A DNA stretch of 64,000 nt, taken from contig JAKZZE010000007.1 of the NCBI GenBank assembly GCA_024220505.1, positions 1,488,001-1,552,000 on the forward strand. The letters run 5' to 3'. The position numbers were made by a program, and so were the translations under genes. Each line of letters opens with the position of its first letter. Positions within the stretch are counted from its first letter, which is position 1. The stretch is from Rhizopus arrhizus (taxonomy: Eukaryota > Mucoromycota > Mucoromycetes > Mucorales > Rhizopodaceae). Of the stretch, positions 39,519 through 51,830 are shown in pieces. A model generated the notes under the pieces. It ran no database searches. It had not been told where the DNA came from and saw only the letters and a program-made list of their open reading frames with translations.

Positions 39519-41194
39519 ATGCGATCTATTTGCTACTTGTTACTTTTCGTTGGCCTCGCCCGCTGTCAATCCATCTTTGACATTTTGAATAACACAGAAT
39601 CCAGCCCAGTCCAGTGGGTCTCTTCATTTCTGACGTCGTCTCCCGAATATCAGCCGATCATTGACCTTTTGTCTCAATCGACCAACCTGACACTCTTCAT
39701 CCCATCCGATCAGGTCCTTCAAGCCCTCAATGCTACCTCCAGCACGGCGAACGAGACAACGTCCACCAGTGTTTCTTCACCAACGCCTTCTCAGACGGGA
39801 GGTGTCACGCAGACAGATGCGCTGAACGGGACCCGTGGTTACTATACGAATCCTTATATTCAAGACTTTAATCTGACCGATGTTATCCATTATCACATTG
39901 TCAATCAATCCATTGATATCCAAGCGTCGTTCAACAGTACCAACACCACCAACAGCACAGAAGCATATAATGCTACTGTGCTGAACACCTTGGTATCCAA
40001 CAGCACACTCGACAAGCTCGGCACAGGTGTTCCCTTGGTGCTTCAAAGGGTTCCAGCCGACAATGGCAGTGATACATCCAGTACGACAGATGGCCCGATG
40101 TTTAATTATACGGTAGGTGGTAGTGTTGAATTTGCTAACATCAATACAAGTCAAGTGATTCAAGCTTCCAATGGTTATGTCTATCTTATTGATAAAGGTA
40201 AAAAGTGCAAACGCTAAAAAAAAGAGCGTAACCGACATCATGCCATCTAGTGTTGGTTCCACCTGTCAATTTGAGTGATACGATAGAAGCGCTTGTGAAT
40301 GCAACCAATATCACTACACCTTTCACCAATCTGACTGAATCTTACAATATCACCCAATTCGAACAGCTCTTGACCACTTTAAACAGCACCAATTCATCTG
40401 CTTTTGATTCTCTGACCAACACAACCAATGTAAGTTTTCCCCACATTCTCTGACTGTTTCTAAATCATGCCCCCTCTTAGATTACTTATTTTGTACCGAT
40501 CGATGATGCCTTCCAAGGACAGACCGAACTTGATAATCAGACCATTCCTTACTTTCTATCTGCTCATGTTGTACAAGGTATCTATTACACTTCCAACATC
40601 ACCAACACGACCGAACTTCAATCTCTGGCCGGTACAAACATCACTTTGGCAACGAACGGTACTGGTTTCTCAGGTACATGAGATAGAGAAAAGTGACATC
40701 GGTTGCTTATTTTTTTAAAGTTAATAACGCAAGTATCATTCAGCCTAACATCTTGCTTGATTCGGGTGTATTGCATTTAATCAGTGGAGGTAAGATTCTA
40801 TTGATCACACATAAAAAAAACACAAATTTTTTCTCTAGTTTTGAATTATACAACCTCTGACAACTCAACTGGGGTGGGTGGAGGCCTTTCTACCACTGCT
40901 GCCTCCATGAGTGCTACTCCTACGAATGGCGGCTCTGTGATTGCTGCACCTACAACAAGCGATACGGGTGCTGCTGTCCCTACAACGAGCGATGCGGGTG
41001 CTGCTGTCCCCACAACAAGCGATGCGAGTGCTGCTGCCCCTACAGCTAGCGATGCAAGTACTGCACCCAGTGCTTCACCCGCTGGGTCTTCTGGTACTCC
41101 TTTCCCTGCTCCTCAGGGATCTCATGCTTCCTGTGTGTCCCCTTCCTTTTCAGTGATCGCCTCGATCCTCCTCCTGGCCGCTATTTTAGATTAA
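39519..41194 (+). CDS. Fasciclin (FAS1)-domain GPI-anchored glycoprotein
   Basis: Exons 39519-40197, 40251-40429, 40481-40673, 40721-40789 and 40839-41194 join to 491 residues. A signal peptide (MRSICYLLLFVGLARCQS) is followed by two FAS1-like repeats: the first has NLTLFIPSDQVLQAL, the second ITYFVPIDDAFQG and the closing NASIIQPNILLDSGVLHLI. More than twenty N-x-S/T sequons are visible. The C-terminal region has imperfect tandem repeats of TTSDAGAAVP type and ends in a hydrophobic tail (SVIASILLLAAILD) suited to GPI anchoring. FAS1 proteins are cell-surface adhesion molecules. Confidence 0.9.
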
Positions 41195-41220
41195 GAAACA
41201 GAATTTTTAAAATAAAGTTT

Positions 41221-42201
41221 TTATTTTTTGGGTATAAAAGGAGAATAGGGTAATGATTGAACAGACAATGGGTTGACGATCGGAGAGGGATAGATGTGAG
41301 GTGTCCGTGGTGGATAAAGCATTGAATTCGGTGGTGAATACGAGAGAGGAGGTGAGCTAGGCAGCAGTATCATCCTCTCTGAAGGGTGGTGATGGAAGGC
41401 GTGCGCTATCGGAGGTGGGCTGTTGGGAATAGGTGATTCAGACAAGGAAGGTAGGTCTGGTAAGGGGTGTTGGTGAGCAGCCAGAGATCGTATTGAGCCC
41501 AGGACAGGTGCCTGCAGTAAATCACGGTCCTTTTCGACGTCATCACGCATGGGCGATCTTTCGTACTTTAATTTCTTTTCCTGCCAAAACAAGATCACGC
41601 TCATCATGGCCGTCGCCAACCAAAGAAAGAAATCGATCCAGCTAAACACAGCCACTGCTTTCGCACACGCACACTAGAAATAACATGAGCAATGAGCCCA
41701 AAGGTCACTGGTTCTCGTTACCTGATGGATCCAGAGGGTCGAATAACGATTGTCTTGCTTTCTCAACGTATCACTCAACGTACAATGCGCTGCATGTGTT
41801 GTTGCCGAGATCATGCCAATCAACCAAGCACTAGAGAAAAAGCCGGTAAAGACAAGGCTTGTGCGTGGTCGAAGAAAGAACCGCCACAGTCTGCTGCATT
41901 TCTTATGTGGCCAGGGACAGAGAGCCAAGAGAGAGGCGATCGACATGCTGAAGAGGGCGATGGTCAGGACATAATTGGGTGATGCTTGACTTGATCCCTG
42001 ATAAACACATGAGTCTTTTGATGGCTTTTATCGGATGCTTACATCATATTGCCTTTCTGCAGAAATCACAGGCGTCACGAGAAATAAAACCAAGAAGCCA
42101 ACCAAAATCTGTGTGCCATGAAGTATGATCTTGAATATCCCCAGATTTGGCCACTCATCAGGAAGATCATAATTTAAATTGAATCGATCAGAGAATACCA
42201 T
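41221..42201 (-). CDS. Four-helix membrane protein, MARVEL-like, with Pro-rich tail
   Basis: Exons 42201-42043, 41997-41722 and 41673-41221 join to 295 residues. Four hydrophobic segments are visible: IILHGTQILVGFLVLFLVTPVI, YVLTIALFSMSIASLLALC, LVFTGFFSSAWLIGMISATT and IDFFLWLATAMMSVILFW (each approximate). The spacing and the CTLSDTLRKQ..WIHQCACAKA loop with Cys residues resemble fungal MARVEL-domain proteins. A cytosolic Pro/Ser/His-rich tail of about 110 residues follows. The product is probably a plasma- or vesicle-membrane protein of unknown job. The gene is convergent with the fasciclin gene. Confidence 0.7.
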
Positions 42202-42380
42202 TCAAGAGAAAGTTGAAAAAAGATGTGTTTTTTTTTTTTTTTTTCCTTATTTTTTTTTAAAAAATTTATAGAGTATTGTTTGTATTGTAATACTTTATAA
42301 GGCATATTGAATAAAAATGGTAAATAACAAAAATCTATTTATGCCGATATGAATTCCGCGGAATCATAATTTAGTAAGGC

Positions 42381-43104
42381 ATGAAGAAAAAAAAATTTTT
42401 TCACTCTTTTATTTCTATGCAAAAAGCGAATAAATCAAAGCAATGTAGTAGAAGGATAGATTGGATATGTATTATACAATGTATATTAAAGGAATTAGAG
42501 GGTCGTGATAAATTGATAAAGACCATCCAATACTTTATCAAACTTCTTCTTCACTACCAATTCAAATCAGCTAGACCCTACACACCACTCGTCAGCCAGT
42601 GCTCCATCACACGCAAAATATTAAGACTGGGGAATGCGATCGGACCCCTGAGGGAGATGAAGGATGCGGACGGAAAGGAAAGGATGGTTTTGTTTGTGAA
42701 GGTGATGAATAGTGTATCGGATGATGTGTTTTGTTTTTATAAGCTCGGCTTGCTCACTGATCCTGTGGGGAGGAGGGCAGAGAGAGTATCAGCTTATTGT
42801 TGGTTTATCAGCATAGCAAAAGATATGGAACACGCTGTGAACTTGTTAAGACAGCAGTCATCAAAACATAAAATGACCGCGTTAGATGAACAAGACAAGT
42901 GGATGATAAAAGTATCCATCGTCAAATTGTTCATGGACGGTATCTTTTGTGGTAAATAGGAGACTTGTTTTGTTTTATAAACTAATGAGACAAAAAGGAT
43001 GTGATCTGTGGAGACCTGCTTATTCTAATGGTGCACAAGCATGGTCTGGATTATTTAGTGGTTTATTATCGTTATATAAATTATGGGTCAAGTTTAGCTT
43101 TTAA
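42381..43104 (+). CDS. PEX11: Peroxisomal membrane protein PEX11
   Basis: Exon 1 (42381-42951) and exon 2 (42998-43104) join across a 46-nt intron to 225 residues, near the PEX11 norm. Typical segments are LEGRDKLIKTIQYFIKLLLHY, RKILRLGNAIGPLREM, VMNSVSDDVFCFYKLGLL, RVSAYCWFISIAKDM and the C-terminal AWSGLFSGLLSLYKLW. PEX11 elongates and divides peroxisomes. The start is uncertain: ATG 42381 gives a Lys/Phe-rich leader, while Met at 42417 is also possible. The last 24 bases overlap on the opposite strand with the end of the neighbouring membrane-protein gene in my model. Confidence 0.9.
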
Positions 43105-43752
43105 TGGTTTGTCAATCATCGATAGCTTTAATCGAGTCGCATTATCCACACCCTATCCTTTACTTGTTAAATCAAAGAGTATAAGTTGAATCTCACTTAC
43201 AGTATCTGGTTTATCTAAATCCATTCCTTCAGCTGAATATTCTTGCCAATTTTGCCAACTTTCAATGGCTGATTTTGGACAAGGACAAGAAGGTAAAAAT
43301 GAAATGATCCAATAGAGTAATCCGATCAATAAATTCAATATACCAGTGACTAATAAAAATGTATGTTTATTTGATATCACTACACTTCCTAGTCTATTCA
43401 TTTGTATGAGTAATACTATTTTCATTATATTCATATTTACAATATTAATATTAAACTTTTTCCTTTATGTGTCAATGCCAATTTAAATAAATCCAAAATG
43501 ATATGAAGTGATTTAATTTCTATCACAAGCAAGGTACCTGACAGCAGACTAATAATTTGATGAGTATAAAATAAGTGTGTAGTGAAAAATAAGGGCTTAC
43601 AGTGTGTATGTACATGTTAATATTTGTGATACATCTTCATGTTCTGTAATCATCTTCATCATAGAAGCTGCCATTGTAATGATATAAAGACACACATTAA
43701 TAAAATTAAATCCAAGGCAGGTAATATTATCAACTTTAGTTTTAGAAAACAT
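43081..43752 (-). CDS. Small multi-span membrane protein, unknown
   Basis: Exons 43752-43601, 43548-43457, 43415-43201 and 43152-43081 join in frame to 176 residues. Hydrophobic segments are near FINVCLYIITMAASMM, LLVIEIKSLHIILDLF and FLLVTGILNLLIGLLYWIISFL. The second intron is only 41 nt. The last intron starts with a strong donor (GTAAGTGAG at 43200); if it is retained, the protein instead stops at 43153. I do not recognise a family. The gene is convergent with PEX11 and overlaps its stop by 24 bp in this model. Confidence 0.55.
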
Positions 43753-43929
43753 AAAGGAGGGGAAAAAAGTAAGAATACGTCAATACTCTCTTTTTCCTTA
43801 CTAAAGTTGTGAATTTAATGTTTTGACGTTTTCTTTTTTTAGTAGTTTCAGGTACGTGACAAAAGTGGCTCATTATCTGGCCAGGTAGCATAGTAAATAA
43901 CCTCCTTTTTAGTACATCGACTCTCCCCT

Positions 43930-45110
43930 TTAAGTGTTTTGGATTATAGACATAGTAAACACGCCTTTTTTTAAAGCTACAACCCATTCACCATCTAAAG
44001 TTGAATGATCAAGCACACTGCATTGAGCAAAAGAGAATGGAAAAAAAAAAAAGACAATTGTAAAAGTCCAAACCGAAATGAATCAGTGAATCTTACGTTT
44101 TCCCTTTTGTAAGAGAGACCACTGTTTGTTTTGCGTAATGATAGCTACTGCCGTACTCAAGTACACTCTATATTCAACGATATGCTTATGAGATTTATTG
44201 CTGTAGAAATGAATAGAACGTAAGCAATACATTTGGCAGTGTTTGACAAGTATCATTTAAAACAGATGATGGAAGAGATAAAGACAAGAATCTTGATTTA
44301 TTGAAATTCAACATAGTGAGAAACCTTTAAATGACTTGACATTTTATCCAGCAGTAACAATGATATAGAACAACTGAATAGCAGCAGTATGGACGTTACG
44401 TTGAATAGTGCTTAATATGATAAAGGGACCGAGGATTAGACACAACTTTAGAAATACGGCATATCCCTCAACATGCAAACGATGGTGATAGAACACGTTT
44501 AAAGAAAAAAAGGGGAGAGGGGAGGCTTGTACGCCGTCAAGTTGCGTTTGTAAGATGGACGATGCCTTGGAGATGAATGTAAGAATTGAGGCTGCTAGCA
44601 CTTGAACAGCTTGATCAATTTCTAAACATGACTCTCAAATTTTCCCTTTTGTCGAGAAATTATTCTTGCTGAACATTACAAGATACTCCATGCCAAACTT
44701 GATTTTTTCTCTTTTGGTCATTTCCATTTTTGATACGTCCCATGGACTCACTAAGATGGCACCGGCTTTATCAAAGGTTCTTGATCCTTGCCGCTAGATA
44801 AAAATCACACAGTGGCCCTTTGTTTCAGCAACCGGCTATGATTATTTGACAGTTTGATTTTTGAATAGGAGGATGCATGGGTTATTGCTCTTTGTTTCCT
44901 TTGCCACAGACAATCTATAAATAGTAACAAGATGCAAAAGGTCATTATGGCAAGAAAAACAGTTGTATCAGTCAATGGTCTTTTAAAAGTCTTTTCTAAA
45001 CACATAGCGATCCTTCAAAGCTATTTCAGTATCTCCCTCAATCGTCTGACCAACCAGAGATACAACACGCATAACAACCGGTCAAAGACAGGCACTGATT
45101 TGACGTTCAA
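43930..45110 (-). CDS. Unresolved multi-exon gene or pseudogene, membrane-type segments
   Basis: Several minus-strand stretches look coding: RVVSLVGQTIEGDTEIALK (about 45082-45026), FDKAGAILVSPWDVSKMEMT (about 44770-44711), a hydrophobic block VFLKLCLILGPFIILSTI (about 44455-44400), and a final pair of exons RVYLSTAVAIITQNKQWSLLQ / VLDHSTLDGEWVVALKKG with a good intron (GTAAGA..ATGCAG at 44096-44021) ending at TAA 43930. I could not join all pieces in frame, so intron placement or gene integrity is open. No family recognised. Confidence 0.35.
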
Positions 45111-45592
45111 AGAAAAGGCAAATATACTTTAGGAATGCAGTCCCTGGAAGGAATAGGCATCGATCGTATGCACCAGCCAAGTACTAGACGCGAAAAGACT
45201 AGAAACAGTCCTACATTATTGTGACTCCTCTAAAGAACAACAGCAAAATGTGTCATCTGATGGTTTGCAAGACAAGCACTGGCCTTATACCAACTCAATC
45301 ATACATGTCTCGTCTTTTGGTCCGACTCATGACACCTCTGCTATTCATTCGTCTTGGTGTTGGACAACACCTCATGTTTATTAAAATGCTTTGGATGGAT
45401 AACCAAAAAAGCTGAAAGAGATAAAAAGGGCCAAAGAATATCCTTGTCAGTTCGTGAGAAGAATATGTAGGCTTGTAAAAAAAAAAAAAAAAAAAAAAAA
45501 ACCATTCAAGCATAAACATCATGTCAAAAGATTCTCTAATCCAAGTAAAATAAACGTTTGGATGAAAAGTATCAACTTGGCTAATTTAGCAT
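45111..45592. other. Intergenic with poly-A tract
   Basis: A run of 24 A (45477-45500) is the only clear structure; no gene is supported. Confidence 0.4.
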
Positions 45593-46882
45593 TTATAATT
45601 TATTAAACTTGGGTGGATTCAATACCATTTCAGGATAATTCGAATTACTGGAAATCATCCAAGCACCGCCTAGTAAGGCTGATGTTAGTAACAATAAGGA
45701 ATAAGAATATTATTTACCATCCACAACAAGGACAACACCTGTAATATACTTTGCTCCCTCAGAAAACAAGAACACACCAGAATTGGCAATATCATTTACA
45801 CTTCCCATACACTATACATTATACGATATTAAACAATATTCCTTATTCCTAACAAAATGATTTACTTGTAAAGGAACGCCTTTTGTATCAAATATTGCAC
45901 CCAGCTTATTCATACCAACAGTATCAGCCTATATCATGATGAGTTAAACTCTTTTATTATCCTCAATCTTGGTGACTTACAATAGGTCCAGGAGCAATGC
46001 CTAAGTGATAAATAGATAAAAGGGGTTAATAATCATCACTATATTATGTTACTGTTATTACCATTGACACCTACAATAATTAATTAATATAGACTTCAAT
46101 ATAAAATACACTCGTACTTACGAACGCCAAAAGGGCCTAATTCAACAGCCCAATGTTTAGTCAAAGCCTACAGATACAAAGAGGTCATTAAAATGTAAGG
46201 TAGTAGAATGCATCTTTACATCCACAGCAGCCTTTGCAGCCCCAGCATGCTGTTGAAACGGAGTTCCTGTATAATGTAAAGTAGCAGAAACATTGATAAT
46301 AGCACCTTTCGATTTCTTTAAATGTTCAACAGCTGCCTTTGTCAAATTGAATGTACCTAATGATCCGATATTAGCAATTGTCTTGCAAGACTTTATCATT
46401 TTACCGAGTAAATCAATTTCGACCACAGTACGAAAGGCATTGTAAGATAAATCTTTAAAGGGAGCTAAAAAGTTACCGGCAGCTCCATTGATTAAATAAT
46501 CAATGCGTCCGTATCTGTCAATGGTTTCCTTGACAACGCGTTCTGCATCGGATGGATTGCGAATATCACCTGCAACAGCACTATGTCATTTTAGTCGTGT
46601 TATCCATACTATTTTTCATGTTCCTTACAAGACCTCTCCACCCGTCTTTTCGCTCATTTCCTTGGCTGCCTTTTCTAATCTATCTTTACTGTATTGCAAT
46701 TGGGCTTCAGTTGACTCTCTTTATTTATCCTCTGTTTTTTACCTTCTAGAAAAAATAACGGCTTTTGCACCGTGTCTAACCATTGCTTCAGTCATGACTT
46801 TGCATATACCGCTACCTCCACCTGAACATAACAACACCTTGCCTTTAAATAAGCCTTCCTTAAATATTTGTGTCGATTCCAT
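45593..46882 (-). CDS. SPS19: Peroxisomal 2,4-dienoyl-CoA reductase (SDR family), ten exons
   Basis: Exons 46882-46743, 46688-46629, 46580-46405, 46356-46220, 46167-46122, 46070-46062, 46000-45981, 45928-45866, 45811-45718 and 45669-45593 join to 273 residues. The SDR Rossmann motif is LLCSGGGSGICKVM; FAVAGDIRNP and LINGAAGNFLAP follow, then the VVEIDL..GTFN and INVSATLHYTGTPFQQHAGAAKAAVD segment with the dienoyl-reductase-type active site (no YxxxK), and VNGIAPGPI. These fit DECR2/Sps19, which uses NADPH to reduce 2,4-dienoyl-CoA in peroxisomes. The C-terminus NKL is a weak PTS1-like tripeptide. The sixth exon is only 9 nt. Confidence 0.93.
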
Positions 46883-47366
46883 TGTATAAAAATAAAATAA
46901 AAAAATAAAAAAAAAAATAAAAAACGAAAAAAAGTGTGAGAAGATAAATTTACTATTTTGCATATGAGATTACATAATAAAATTTACGGGCAAAGACGAA
47001 AAAAAGGAATTCTTTGAAAGAGGATTAATAAATTGTAGAAAATGAGGAATGATAATAACAGTCGATGAATTAAACATCTAATAAACTCATCTTTCATAGA
47101 AAAAAGGAAGAAGAAATGATGTCAAACTATAGCTTACAAGTGTGAGTTACATAACGAAAAGCATTCTTTTTTAATTTTATTTTTCCAAAGTTCGAGTAAG
47201 AAAAAAGTTTAAAATTTTGGTTTAGATTGCTATGTGCTTGAAGGGCATGTTCTTCTCCAATTGTTACGATTTAATAAAAAAGAAAGCCTACAAATTTACC
47301 TTTACTGAAAAATAAACCTCCGCACACTGATAACCAGGGGGATTTTTCTTTTCTGTACCAATTCAC
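46883..47366. other. Divergent intergenic spacer
   Basis: AT-rich DNA between the reductase and the small one-helix gene. No gene or named site is supported. Confidence 0.45.
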
Positions 47367-47613
47367 ATGTCTTCTTTAACACAATTTTATGCAAAGATTT
47401 TTGGTGTTGGTCTTGCCATTGGTGCTTCCATGGAAGTCTTTTAATAAAAAGCAATTACTGTAAGTGATTTTATAAAAAAATAAACGAGTATTGACTTTTG
47501 CACAAGATCAAATGTTGGCAGCTTCAGAAGCAAAGCAAAAATTAAAGCAGCTTGAACAAGAGCAAGAAGATAACGAACGTTTAGAACGTTTAAAAACACA
47601 ATCAGCACAATAA
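47367..47613 (+). pseudogene. Tiny one-helix membrane protein gene with one-base break (SMIM4/UQCC5-like pattern)
   Basis: Exon 1 (47367-47459) begins MSSLTQFYAKIFGVGLAIGASMEVF and then meets TAA directly after the T4 run at 47439-47442. One extra T would continue the frame through a Ile-Lys-containing segment to the donor GTAAGTG. Exon 2 (47507-47613) reads a charged helix (LAASEAKQKLKQLEQEQ) and stops. A short N-terminus, one helix with a G..ME motif, then a charged tail is the layout of small mitochondrial inner-membrane assembly proteins such as SMIM4/UQCC5; this is a tentative pattern match. Either the copy is broken or the T-run length is an assembly error. Confidence 0.5.
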
Positions 47614-48340
47614 AAACTTACTTTCAATAAAAAAGAAGCATACACTATCAATGAATAGCAACTAAACCATCCCCTTTTTTAGACACTTGACACTATGAAA
47701 ATAAAATAAAAAAAGATTTGTGGCTATGGCTATAGAATAGTAACGTTTGTTTTGAAGAAAACCCGATCGATCCTGATGCTATTCAGAGAGGCACAAAGGA
47801 TGAGATTTGAAGGAGATAATTGAAAGCCATACTACAAAGAATATGCCATGTTGTATAAACAACAAAACAGACTTGCTTATTAGCTTATTTTATGGATTTC
47901 CTTTCCAGAAAACACATAAATTACATGAAGCACAAGATAGGATTGAAAAGAATCGAGTTTGAATTATCCTAAAATATGCAAGTATTAAATAAAATAAAGA
48001 AAAGGATAAAACTTGAAACTTGTAAGCAAAATCATTAGAATTAGCTTTATCTCACGATTGCATTGGATCTCAATTTATCTTTTTGCTGTAAAACATTGTT
48101 GATTTTTATGTTCCTATTAGAACATCTATTATAATGTATTGTCCATATACAGTTTCTGATTTCATTTCTTTTATTTATATAACGTGTGATAGCAACAAAT
48201 AGATCTCATAAGCATACTTTTTAATTAAAAATAAAGATGTGCTTCCACCCTCAATAGGACTTTTTCCTTAAAAGTACACAATAATTTGTATGAACCCACA
48301 CAATGGTGCCAAACTTCAATAAATCTCCACCTTTTTTGTC

Positions 48341-48403
<63 letters not shown>

Positions 48404-49299
48404 AAAACAAGGGATTCCAATGTCCATTTGAGAACACACAAAAAAGTGGTAAAGGAATCAAGAAGTTAAGGATGAGAGTTGCGCCAACAAAGGAAGCGTC
48501 CACCAAGAAAAGTGGTACTCTGAGGAAGACAGCCATGCTGTTTTGCCAACCTCAAGAAGGATTGAGTATATAGCAAGCCAGCAGAATCACTAAGAGTCAG
48601 TCCATCGCTGGTAACTTGTTAAAAAGGAATGATAGAGTATCAGGAATAGTTGCAGGAAGGCAAATTCGTTCATTTCTATCGAAACAATTGACAACACATG
48701 AACGTGTGAGCATATCTTGAGCATGGCTTTTTTTATTTTCTTTTTTTAACAACTTTTACAAAAAATATCCACAACACCACCCAATTTACCCAAACCATAC
48801 GTTATCATTAAAGACTACAAGATAGATTAAGACAGGATCTGAAGTTACCTTCCTATTTATTTACTGGAGAGTTGCAAAACTAGGCCAAGACATCTGAGTT
48901 ATTAAATGACTATTTTGTAGTATCACTTATTGCAAATATTGGCAAAACTCCGTTAACAACTGCCTCACACTTCCCAAAATACTAAAATCTGTACAAAAAC
49001 ACTGTGGTCGTTTGGGAACTTGTCTTAATCAAAAGCATGTCAACAATCAATTTAAGGCTTTATGCACGTTAAAAGAAATAGAATGGAGAGAAAAGAGAAT
49101 CGAGGGCTATTTAAGCTCAGAAACAAGAATTACAAGCAACCGTAACTAATAGAATGCAAGAGGTTGGAGAAAGAGGCAGCAGTAAAGAACTAAGCAAAAA
49201 GTTAACAAGATATGTATGAACATAATAGGCTTTTTAATTGACCTGAATTCCTCACCATGTAAATCAAAACCTGTTTGAAGAACAAGATATCGACTCATT
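47614..49299. other. Intergenic; abutting T-run and A-run
   Basis: No gene is supported. At 48341-48402 about 20 T are followed without a break by about 41 A, so a single strand can fold back on itself. The remainder is AT-rich. Confidence 0.5.
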
Positions 49300-49301
49300 A
49301 A

Positions 49302-49745
49302 AAAAGTATGTCAACTCGAACCTCCATAGACTGCACACGACCTTTAGTTCTACCTGAAGATGAAACAAAGGAAAGCAAGGCATTTGGGGCTTAGTTTGGA
49401 ATATATCACACGATTCGAGAGATTGCAGAACTTGTTGGATGGAACAAGTCCATTGTACAAGATATAAAAACCAAAATTGATAACTATGGCAGATATTTAC
49501 CTCATAAGCAAACAGGATGATCATTGAAAATAAATAAAAGAACTGAAAGACACCTGAAAAGGATAATGAGACAGGATCCTTTTGACTCTTTTAAAGAAAT
49601 AAATGTGGTGTTAGCAAAGCTGGATGCTTCTGTGTGTATAGAAACTCTTTGGTCGACTTGACATCAAATCGTACAAGCCTAGATTAGCTACAAGACACCA
49701 CGAAAATAGGCTTCGCTGGGCAGAGGAACATATTCATTGTGTTTT
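49302..49745 (+). mobile_element. Tc1/mariner transposase N-terminal remnant
   Basis: The plus-strand frame reads HTIREIAELVGWNKSIVQDI (helix-turn-helix), GRYLPHKQTG, INKRTERHLKRIMRQDPFDSFKEINVVL, then the ATRHHENRLRWAEEHIH segment after frame changes. These are the DNA-binding half and the K.R..WA..H segment preceding the first catalytic Asp of Tc1-type transposases. Several stops, many TGA, interrupt it and the catalytic half is missing. Confidence 0.6.
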
Positions 49746-49784
49746 GCCAAACATCAAAATAAAAGAAAAAAAAATAAAAAAAAA

Positions 49785-49942
49785 GACAATAGCTGTGAAA
49801 CTAAAGATTATATATGACTTTATTAATAAAAAACATTTGAGGTTATTTATACTTTTTGGATGTCTGGGTCTTTACCACTATTTCAATTGATTAGTTAAAA
49901 GAAGGATATGGAAGGTAAAGGAAGGATAGTGGATAATCAATA
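49785..49942 (-). repeat. LTR fragment, inverted partner of 52085-52242
   Basis: These 158 bases are the reverse complement of 52085-52242 with three mismatches by eye. Read on the minus strand they contain TATAAATA and, about 25 nt further, AATAAAG, the promoter and polyadenylation layout also seen in the Gypsy LTRs of this window. This suggests an LTR fragment of a second Gypsy family. Confidence 0.55.
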
Positions 49943-49949
49943 ACCATTG

Positions 49950-50963
49950 TGTTCTTGAAGAATCAAGATACTCAAAATGATTTGAGAGTGCTCTTAGAGT
50001 CTGATTTGTCTTATGAAGAGATTGCTAATCGCTTGACTCTCTAAAGCCACTGTTCATTGATATTGCAAAAAATGGAATATCCAAAGACCCGATAACACTG
50101 GCGGACGACCTCAGATCTTAACTGAAGCAAACAAGTCCCTCATGAAGAGAATGATAATCTTAAGACGATTGAAGTCTGGTGTTGAGGTTTTCGATTATTT
50201 CAAGGCGATTTATCCAAGGTTGACTTACAACACCACTCTAAATGCCTTAAAAAGCCTAGGATGCAAAGTCCGACCGAAAAGAAAGGTACCTCTTTTGTCA
50301 GCAAAACACAGGAAAGCACGCTTGGAATGGGCACTTGCTCACAGGTACTGGACTATTGACAACTGGAGAAAGGTTATCTTCTCTGACGAGTCGAAAATCA
50401 ATGTTTGGGGCTCTGATGGAGTTGAATTCTATTGGAGTCTGCCTGAAAGCCCATTACAGCCTCAACATGTAATCCCAACCGTAAAACACGGCGGTGGAAG
50501 TGTTACGGTGTGGATTTGTATGACTTCCTATGCAGTTGAATATATCTGCGAGATATACGACGTCAGAATAATTGCATCGGATTACATCCATATTCTAAAA
50601 ACCGAACTCTCAGATACCTTTGATTACTATTGATTAGATGGTGATTTCATCTTTCAGCATGATAATGATCCGAAACACACTGCCAAGATAACAACGACTT
50701 ATCTTAAAGAAGAAGCAAAGTACCCAGTATTGCCTTGACCTTCTCAATCGCCTGACCTGAACCCAATTGAGCACACGTGGAGACATTTAAAGTTGAAATT
50801 AGCTTTATATGAGCAAAGGGCAAGAGGGGTCCATGAACTATGGGAAAGAATCAAAATAGAATGGGAAACATTTGATAAAGATATTTGCTGTAAATATATT
50901 GATAGTATGCCGGCTAGAGTTCAAGCTGTAATAAAAGCTAAGGGTGGAAATACTATATATTAG
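49950..50963 (+). pseudogene. Tc1/mariner transposase, degenerate copy A
   Basis: The frame 50142-50633 contains HRKARLEWALAHRYWTID, the first catalytic Asp in VIFSDESKINVWGSDG, and KHGGGSVTVW. Beyond a TGA, IFQHDNDPKHT (second Asp) and QSPDLNPIEHTW (third acidic position) follow in the same general frame, ending at a TAG (50961-50963). The N-terminal part is reached upstream through a shift near 50040 and a TGA near 50060. The stops at 50634 and 50737 are both TGA; the second stands where related transposases have Trp. The copy is inactive. Confidence 0.75.
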
Positions 50964-51646
50964 TATTTTTTACCTAGTTAAAAACCGTTTCAGTCATCCC
51001 CTTTTTTTAAAATGGCCATTGCTTAAGATGTAATTCATTGATTAAGATTCGATGTACATTGCTTTGTTGCAAAAAAGCTATATAATAGCATAATAAAAAA
51101 GAACACGTATACTCTAAATATTTCTTCCAAAAAAAGGATAAATGTGTGAGTTTCAATTTTACTGAAGCGATTTTTTAACTCACTGTACTTACATGTCTTC
51201 TTTTTCACATTTTAAGTTTCCATTAAAAACATGTCAGCTAGAGCACAAGATGTGGAAGTGGTTTAAGATACAATAATTGACAGAGGTATAAAAAAAAGTA
51301 AGCTTTGTTTTTTTATATTTTTGGTAGTAATGGAGTTATAAGTTGTCTCTTTTTGTTGTTGTTGCAAATTATCTATTCTAAAAACAACCACAAAATGTAG
51401 TTCAAGAAAGAAACAAAAAAGAGAATTACGGAACTTTTTTTAAAAAAAATTGTACACCATCTACTTTGTAATTGCTTAAAAAAACTAATGAAAAGGAATC
51501 TTTTTTACGACCATTACAATCATAGTGCAGAAAAATGCAAGTTGTGTAATATCGGTTCGTTACGTCTTTTAACAGCATAGCTCAGGTTTTATATAGTTTA
51601 AAAAGTGATTTTGCCAAGTAGATCCACCCTATTTCAGTGTTTACCT

Positions 51647-51698
<52 letters not shown>

Positions 51699-51830
51699 CG
51701 AACAACTAAAGAAGAAAGCCAAAAATACGCCGGAAACACTGTAAAAAGCGCTTCAACAAGCATTCTTTGCGTCGTAGTGGTAAATCTACTTAGAACTATG
51801 AATTATCTCTTTCGTCAGTATCGGCACCGT
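50964..51830. other. Spacer with long poly-A tract
   Basis: No gene is supported. A run of about 48 A lies at 51650-51697. Confidence 0.4.

Noticed and set aside
42381..42416. Classical N-terminal targeting sequence on PEX11
   Set aside because: The leader MKKKKFFHSF is probably 5' UTR or a start ambiguity; PEX11 proteins lack such a signal.
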